Positions 58,456 to 64,000 of a stretch of DNA of 64,000 nucleotides are shown here, in pieces. The notes under the pieces are model-generated. The model made no database searches, had not been told where the DNA came from, and worked only from the letters and a program-made list of their open reading frames with translations. Each line of letters opens with the position of its first letter. Within the stretch, counting starts at the first letter, position 1. Both the position numbers and the translations under genes were made by a program. Source of the stretch: Ctenosaura bakeri (taxonomy: Eukaryota; Chordata; Lepidosauria; Squamata; Iguanidae); contig CAOLHI010000256.1 of the NCBI GenBank assembly GCA_948474755.1, forward strand, positions 558,001-622,000, written 5' to 3'.

Positions 58456-61400
58456 GTAAGTTCAAAGGAAGTTGTGAAGAGGAAGGTCCCAGGTGGGAAC
58501 TCGCCTGTCCATACCTTCCAACTTTTCTGGTTTGGCACAGACACTCCAGTTTCCCACTTCTTCAACAGCATTTAAAATGTCCTATATCCTCTTCTCTCAT
58601 TGTCCTCCTCCATCCTCTGCATAGATCAACCACTGCAAACTGAGGCCATTTCCGCACTAGACTGTTATAGTGCTATTATTCCACTTTCAACATTCTATGA
58701 AATTCTGGAGTTTGCAGTTTATCTAGGGAGGGGCCTCAAAGGATGTTGAAAGTGGAATAGTAGCACTATAACAATCTAGTGCAGAAATGGCCTCAGTTGA
58801 CCACACTCTGTTGTTGTTTGGCCAGACACGTTCCAGTTTTCATTTGTGAACTTTTGGAAGCTACATTCTGCTGTTTTGACCCCTGTAGACAAGGCAGTGT
58901 TCCTCATAATGCTTTAAAAGGTTACTTTCCATTTTGTGTGTGTGTGTGTGGGGGGGGTCTTTGGCCCTTTTGCCCCGAGACAGTCACTTTTACCACCCTT
59001 GCCAATCATATGGACAAAAAGCAGCATATATTTATTATTTTTATATCCCTCGCTTTCTCCCAGTGCAGGACCCCAGGTGGCTTAACATACAAATACAAAC
59101 AAGATATAAATAAAACCATATATTATAATGTTCAAGATAATTTTGTAGAAACTGAAACAAGTAACCTATCAGATTCAAACCAGGCATTGAATTCAAACAG
59201 TTTAAAAACATTTAAAAAGTGTAAGAATAAAGGGAAGGAAGTACAGTGTACACACCTTCCATTGAGAGATCCTTCCATGGTGGACAAAAGGCTGTTTAAA
59301 TAGAAGAGTCTTTGCCAGCTGGTGGAGGGAAATTGAGGGGACCTAGTTAGGATCCTGGGGAAGGGATTTTCACAGCCTGGAAACTGTAAACTTTTTGACA
59401 AGGAAGGAGGCTTTTCAAAACTTCTGTTTTTGAAAGAGTCTGGATGATGTATCTGGATGAAAACAAAACCGGTTGGGGTATCTTTGTTGTCTGACCTACC
59501 TGATGGTTTTCTTCGTGCCATGTTGTTTCAAGATCTTTGGCAACGTAGGTCTAGAAAGAGGGTGGTCGCCACCTACATGTCACCAAAATAGCATCAACAA
59601 ATCTGACATTTATATAACATTTGTATATGCTAATTTATAGCTGCACATTTAGAAATCGTCTCAATAGAAATAACAAATAAAAATATTGTACATCTTTAAT
59701 TGCAGCCCAGGGGTGGGAATTGCGCAGCCCATGAAAGATGGCTGGATTGCGGCTCCCAGCAAACCCTAACCAGCCTAGTAAATGGTGAGGAATGCTGGGA
59801 GTTGCAATTCAACATTATCTGGAGAGGCCACACATTTCCCATTTTTGCTCTAGTGGATAGGTATGAAAATAATTGACCTATTTTTCTATTTATATTACTG
59901 TCTAGAGGCTAAGTTACTTAATTTTACATTAGATTTGAACTCTGGCTCTTCAGAGGGGACACCTTCAAACAGGAAAGACAATGGCCACCCTACCCACAAA
60001 CTACATAAAAATGAACATTGAAGATGTATGTAAATCCCATCCTTGTTGTTGCTGTGTGCCTTCAAGTCATTTCTGACTTAAGGTAAGCCTAAGGCAAAAC
60101 TATTGTGAGGTTTTCTTGGCAAGATTTGTTCAAAGGTGGTTTAGCTTTGCCTTCCTCTGAGGCTGAGAGAGTGTGATTTGCCCAAGGTCACATAGTGGTT
60201 TCCATGGCCAAGCAGAGATTTGAACCCAGTGAGAGCTAGTGTGATGCAATAGTTTGAGCGTTAGACTGTGGCTCTGGAGAGCAGGGTTCAATTCCTCGCT
60301 CCACCATGGAGACCCAGTGAGTGACCTTGGACATGTCACATTCAGCTGCAGAAAATCCAATGATAAGTTTACCTTAGGGTTGCCATAAGTCAGAAACAAG
60401 TTGAAGCTACACAATAACAACAACTCCAGAGTCCTAGTCCTATGTTCAAACCATTACATCACGCTGGCTCCTCATTCCCACCCTATGAACTCTTAATTCA
60501 TATCCATTTTTCTCACATCCTTCTTTAAGAATTTGGAACCATAAAATGAAATGAAAAATAAAAAATGAAAATGAAAAGAATTTGGAACCAGCTTACACAG
60601 ACCTTCTGCTGGTCTCCTGATGAAGCACAAATCAGGGCCACAACTTTGTCACTTCTATGTATTTACTTGTTAAACACATTTCCTGCCTTCCTAGTATGTG
60701 GTCCTTAAGGCAGATCGGTGACCATACAATAAAATATAACAAAATGCAATAAAATAGCAACATCATACTCCCTCATACACATGTGAAAGAGGAAGCGTCA
60801 ATAAAAAAACAGCTTTTCTAACAAAAAGAACCCTCCAATTTATTTAGAAGCCATCAGATGCTCTGTAATCAAATGAAGCTGCCTGCCTTAAGAATATACC
60901 CTTGCATATTTGACAGATGAAAACTGGGACACCTGTGGCCAAGCAACATCATAGTGCAGTCAACATGGAAACATTATTAATGAAGAACAACACACAAGCT
61001 AGGAAAGACTGCAGCAGTTTGCTTTTTCTGGAGCCTACTGGGAAGGGAAAGATTGCCTCCTCTTCTCTTTTCCTCCCTGCTGGGTTAACTGAGTGTAAAA
61101 TACTTTTGCACTTTGAACTCAGCTTGCAGCAATTAAAGTAACCTGAGGACAAAGGAGGAATGTGGGAAGATGGGAGAGGAAGTGGTTGAAAAAAAATGAG
61201 TCAAGGAATAACTCAGGGCAGTTCATTCCAAATCAGGAGGGTCAGATCACTGGTCCATCTTGCTCAGTACTGCTCCCACGCACAGCTTGGAAAAGGTTAC
61301 TTGTTGGACTACAGTTCCTAGAGCTGAGGAATGAATTTTTCTTAGCTCTGGTCCTTTGACTTGCAACTGCTAGTTAGGGCTTCAGGCCCAACTCTCAGAC

Positions 61401-62980
61401 TGACAAATTTTTATTTGGCTTAGATTTTGGTGGGCTGTCATTAGTTCTCTCAAAATGTAAAAAATACATGTAATGCATTTTATACATATAATGTAATTAA
61501 TACATCTATGGGTACTCTGGACTGCTAAGAAGACAAATGAATGCAACCTAGAGCAAATCGAGCCTGAATTCTCTCTAGAAGTCAAGATGACTAAACTGAG
61601 GCTATTGTACTGTGGCCATATCATGAAAAGACATGACTCACTAGAAAAGATAATGATGTTTGGGAAAGTGGAAGGCAGTAGGGAAAGAGGAAGTTCACAT
61701 TGCCAGGACCCTGAATCTGCAAGACCTCAGCAGGACTGTTGATAATAAAATAAATAATAAAATGACTTGGATGTCTCTCATCCATAAGGTCGCCATAGGT
61801 CAAGATCAACTTGACAGCAGTTAACAGTGACAATATACTAATATATGTAACACAGTTCCCTGGAAATTAGGTAGATAGATAGACAGACAGATATACCCAA
61901 AGGGATTCCTAAACTGGTGTTAAAAATTATAAGCACAACATAATGGTGGAAATCAAATAGAAATACATCTTAAATACCTGGAAGATCTATAAATTTATTA
62001 GTATGCATAGTCTTCCACCAATGCAGATCACATCTATTTCATGGCATCCTTGTGTTCATAGTTACTGTGTTACTGTGGCCAGTTTGACACACAGTGGTCA
62101 ACCTTCTGCTAATAAGTCTTGCCACACTTAGCTCGTTTGGGACCATACTCAAAGCCCAACCAGGCTTAGTAGAAGCTTACATAGTTTGTGCTACTCTGGC
62201 ATAACCCATGAGGGCCCAGGGTCACTGCCATGCCATGACACAGTAGCAGAGAAGGACTTTGTGGGAGGAAGTATAAGAAACATAAACCCAGAAAAAAAAA
62301 TTAAAAACAGCAATCTAAAATCAATTTCTGGAAAGGAGGGATATTAAATAAATATATAGATAAATGCTGTCAAGTTTCAATCACATCACCTGCTATCTCT
62401 GATTCTTTTAACTGAATATGCTGGCACTTGCAGAGCTTGGAATAACTACTTATGGGACTACATCTCCCAGAATCCCGCAGCCAGCATGGAGGAATTTGGA
62501 ACTGTAGCCCAAAATAGTAACTTTACCAAGCTTTAGGGGATTCTATCTGGGACCTTTGCAAGCCAAGCTAACATACCTTTCTCGGGCTGGCTTGCTTATT
62601 TGATTGTAGTATGTGTATACCTATTTTTGAATATTTATTGAAATATCTATATTTAATTTCTTTCCTATGTCAATTCTAATTTTTGAATATTTATTGAAAT
62701 ATTTATATTTAATTTCTTTCCTGTGTCAATAAATGCAGATTTTTAAAATGCCTTTATATTCCCCCTATTGCTCCTAAAAAGGATGCTGATCATTAGGACA
62801 ATTGCCTGATGCTCCCCACTCCTTTTCTCTTTTTGCCTCTCTGTCAGTCCCGCAACAGCTTCCAGCAAGGAGACATTGATGGGGCACGGCGCCTGGGACG
62901 GGTAGCAAAACTGCTGAGTGTTGTTGCACTGGTCGGGGGTGTGCTTATAATTGTGGCCTCTTGTGCCATCAACTTTGGAG
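57815..62980 (+). CDS. PRRT2: Proline-rich transmembrane protein 2, two coding exons, frame-broken as assembled
   Basis: PRRT2 is a presynaptic membrane protein of the dispanin/CD225 family that acts with the SNARE release machinery; human PRRT2 loss causes paroxysmal dyskinesia and infantile seizures. The start is ATG at 57830, the first in frame after the exon acceptor. The N-terminal part is acidic and Pro-rich with a Glu-Pro dipeptide run, like the human one but shorter. The C-terminal part has a first membrane segment ([19 protein letters not shown]), the loop [20 protein letters not shown] and a second membrane segment ([20 protein letters not shown]). The N-terminal frame ends at TGA 58049-58051 unless one base is added near 58016-58022; from about 58005 the conserved C-terminal frame is open. 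The final codons (human VYK) are not found in the window. Confidence 0.93.
58644..58792. mobile_element. Palindromic MITE, family A, copy 6, short centre
   Basis: GGCCATTTCCGCACTAGACT pairs with the complement of AATCTAGTGCAGAAATGGCC. The centre is reduced to GGGAGGGGCCTC as in copy 4. Flanking triplets are TGA and TCA. It lies 190 bases after a PRRT2 donor site. Confidence 0.87.
60037..60473 (-). mobile_element. tRNA-derived SINE, interrupted by a second SINE
   Basis: The left part 60037-60227 (GTGTGCCTTCAAGTCATTTC, GGTTTTCTTGGCAAGATTTG) stops at the B-box region. The remaining head piece, CTCCAGAGTCCTAGTCC through CACGCTGGCTCC, resumes at about 60423 after the inner element. Confidence 0.8.
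60228..60422 (+). mobile_element. tRNA-derived SINE nested in an older, opposite copy
   Basis: It starts TGAGAGCTAGTGTGATGCAA, has the B-box-like GGTTCAATTCC and ends near TCAGAAACAAGTTGAAGCTA with an ACAATAACAACAA tail. A clean target duplication was not seen. Confidence 0.8.
60527..60590. repeat. 15-bp direct repeat flanking an A-rich insert
   Basis: AAGAATTTGGAACCA occurs at 60527-60541 and 60576-60590. Between them is only an A-rich run of ATGAAA and AATAAA words. This looks like a target duplication around a nearly empty retroposon tail. Confidence 0.7.
61487..61840 (+). pseudogene. Bov-B (RTE) LINE 3' end, dead
   Basis: It encodes [20 protein letters not shown], then [20 protein letters not shown] and [13 protein letters not shown] sequence, the Bov-B ORF2 C-terminus, followed by the 3' end with GATCAACTTGACAGCAG. 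It lies in the opposite orientation to the 47290-48990 copy. Confidence 0.85.
62440..62535. repeat. Foldback repeat with ACTACATCTCCCAGAATCCC arm
   Basis: GAATAACTACTTATGGGACT followed by ACATCTCCCAGAATCCCG pairs with the right part GGAACTGTAGCCCAAAATAG and TAACTTTACCAAGCTT. Same family as 3163-3232. Confidence 0.65.
62622..62730. repeat. 56-bp tandem duplication, two copies
   Basis: TTTTTGAATATTTATTGAAA starts at 62624 and again at 62680, followed in both by ATATTTAATTTCTTTCCT and TGTCAAT with few differences. It lies 120 bases before the PRRT2 62848 acceptor. Confidence 0.9.
62848..62980 (+). CDS. PRRT2: PRRT2 penultimate coding exon
   Basis: The acceptor is CTCTCTGTCAG and the donor GTAAGT. 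It encodes [38 protein letters not shown] and CAINFG, ending one base into the next codon. It matches human [20 protein letters not shown] closely. Confidence 0.96.
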
Positions 62981-63419
62981 GTAAGTATCTAGGAAAGTCC
63001 AATTTCATTCATGTCCCAAGCCCCTTGACCAGTACAAAAGAAGAAATGTAATCTAGGACATCTATTTTCCTTTAAAAAGTGTGCATGTGTGTGTCCCAAG
63101 CAGTCAGAGAAGAGCCTATGGATTAGTACAAAGGATGCTGGGGGATAAGAGATTCAAGAGATAAAACCAGTTACGGTGACTAGTGTCTTTCTCAGAAGAA
63201 TAAACTGCCACAGCAAATTTATTTATTGAAATATTTGTACCCTGCTCTGTATCAAAAAGATTGCATGGCAGCTAAAAGTGAAATTAAAACAAATTAAAAC
63301 AGTTTAAAACAATACAAATAATTTAAATCAACTAAAAGCAGGTTAAACCTAATAGCAACCTAATTGAAACAGATTTGAATGATGGAAAGATGCGAAACTA
63401 TGCACATTAATATTTGAGA
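62981..63419. other. Start of the PRRT2 last intron
   Basis: LINE-tail-like AT-rich sequence at 63212-63330 (GTACCCTGCTCTGTATC, AAACAAATTAAAAC). No acceptor followed by a TGTAYAAR-type last exon was found up to base 64000. Confidence 0.5.
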
Positions 63420-63890
63420 TGAATCAGTGAAGTCCAAAGATGATCAGACAAGTTTTTACTTGGTGTCTAAATGAAATGAGTGCTGGTGCCAGTCAGGCCT
63501 TCAAAGGGCAGGCATTCCACAACTGGAGTGCTGGGGCTGAGAAGGTCCTCTCCCCTGTCCCAACAGAGGCCATTTCCGCACGAGTCTGTTATAGCGCGAT
63601 GATTCCACTTTCAACCTCCTATGGAATACTGGGGTTTGCAGCTGGCCCCTCCCGAAACTGCAAACCCCAGGATTCCATAGGAGGTTGAAAGTGGAATCAT
63701 CGCGCTATAACAGACTCGTGCGGAAATGGCCAGAGTGTATTGGCCTCACTGGTGGGACGCAGGAGAGGGCCTTCGAGAAGAGCTCAGTCCTCAGGCAGGC
63801 ACATCTGGGGAGAGTTGCTCCCTCAAATATCGAGGTCACAACTGTTTAGGGCTTTAATTGTCATTACAAGTACATTTGCCTCTATTCCAT
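63420..63890 (+). mobile_element. LINE 3' UTR-like sequence (probably L2), split by a MITE
   Basis: GGCAGGCATTCCACAACTGG and GCTGGGGCTGAGAAGGTCCT, then, after the MITE, GGAGAGGGCCTTCGAGAAGA, CCTCAGGCAGGCACAT and GTTTAGGGCTTTAATTG, are familiar L2-type 3' UTR words. Family assignment is tentative. Confidence 0.6.
63568..63731. mobile_element. Palindromic MITE, family A, copy 7, nearly perfect palindrome
   Basis: The two arms of about 74 bases differ at one position (TGGAATACTGG against TGGAATCCTGG). The ends are GGCCATTTCCGCACGAGTCT and its exact complement. The triplet AGA flanks both ends (63565-63567, 63732-63734). This is the youngest-looking copy. Confidence 0.93.
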
Positions 63891-64000
63891 CTGAGAGCAT
63901 ATTTGGATTTAGATCAGATCGTTGCTCAGCTTTGATAGGGAATAAGGGTTTGTGGAAAATGAGAGACCAAAATAATTTAGTGAATAATATTTTTTAAAGA

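Larger units (their letters stand above)
58456..62847. other. PRRT2 intron 2
   Basis: Filled mainly by repeats: a MITE, LINE tail pieces (59030-59120, 60655-60770), two nested SINEs, a Bov-B 3' end and a foldback repeat, all listed separately where definable. Confidence 0.7.

Noticed and set aside
58938..58960. GT run followed by G run as a regulatory element
   Set aside because: A short simple repeat in intron 2 with no further support.

Overview
This is vertebrate nuclear DNA, most likely from a squamate reptile (lizard or snake). The genes are split by GT-AG introns, and the repeats fit that group: a 5S-rRNA-derived SINE, tRNA-derived SINEs, Bov-B (RTE), CR1 and L2-like LINE pieces, a hAT element with an 8-bp target duplication, palindromic MITEs and a solo LTR. 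The species was not identified. Gene names rest on remembered protein families, not on a search.

Three genes are supported. (1) Bases 2.7-17.6 kb, minus strand: the 5' part of MVP (major vault protein), nine coding exons in consistent phase (about 476 codons) plus a likely non-coding first exon. The shoulder and cap half of the gene lies left of the window. (2) Bases 26.7-42.5 kb, plus strand: a complete MAZ gene (MYC-associated zinc finger protein). It has a CpG-island promoter with four CCAAT boxes, five shared coding exons and two mutually exclusive terminal exons, giving 423 or 445 residues. (3) About 43.3 kb to beyond 63 kb, plus strand: PRRT2, with a G-rich CpG island just downstream of MAZ as probable promoter, a long first intron, and two coding exons at 57.8-58.5 and 62.8-63.0 kb. 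The last few codons are probably beyond the window. As assembled, the large PRRT2 exon carries a one-base frame break at a C run.

Between MVP and MAZ (17.7-26.7 kb) lie old repeats, a ten-copy 34-bp minisatellite, and a CpG-rich patch with four GCATGCGC-type (NRF1-like) sites but no recognised gene. Human 16p11.2 has MAZ, PRRT2, PAGR1 and MVP all on one strand. Here MVP sits on the other side of MAZ and points away from it, so the block is rearranged between the lineages.

No clearly new biological system was found. The points most worth checking are the PRRT2 frame break, the MITE family whose two arms vary together copy by copy and which makes 3-bp duplications, the orphan NRF1-like island with its minisatellite, and the nested insertions that date the transposons relative to each other.
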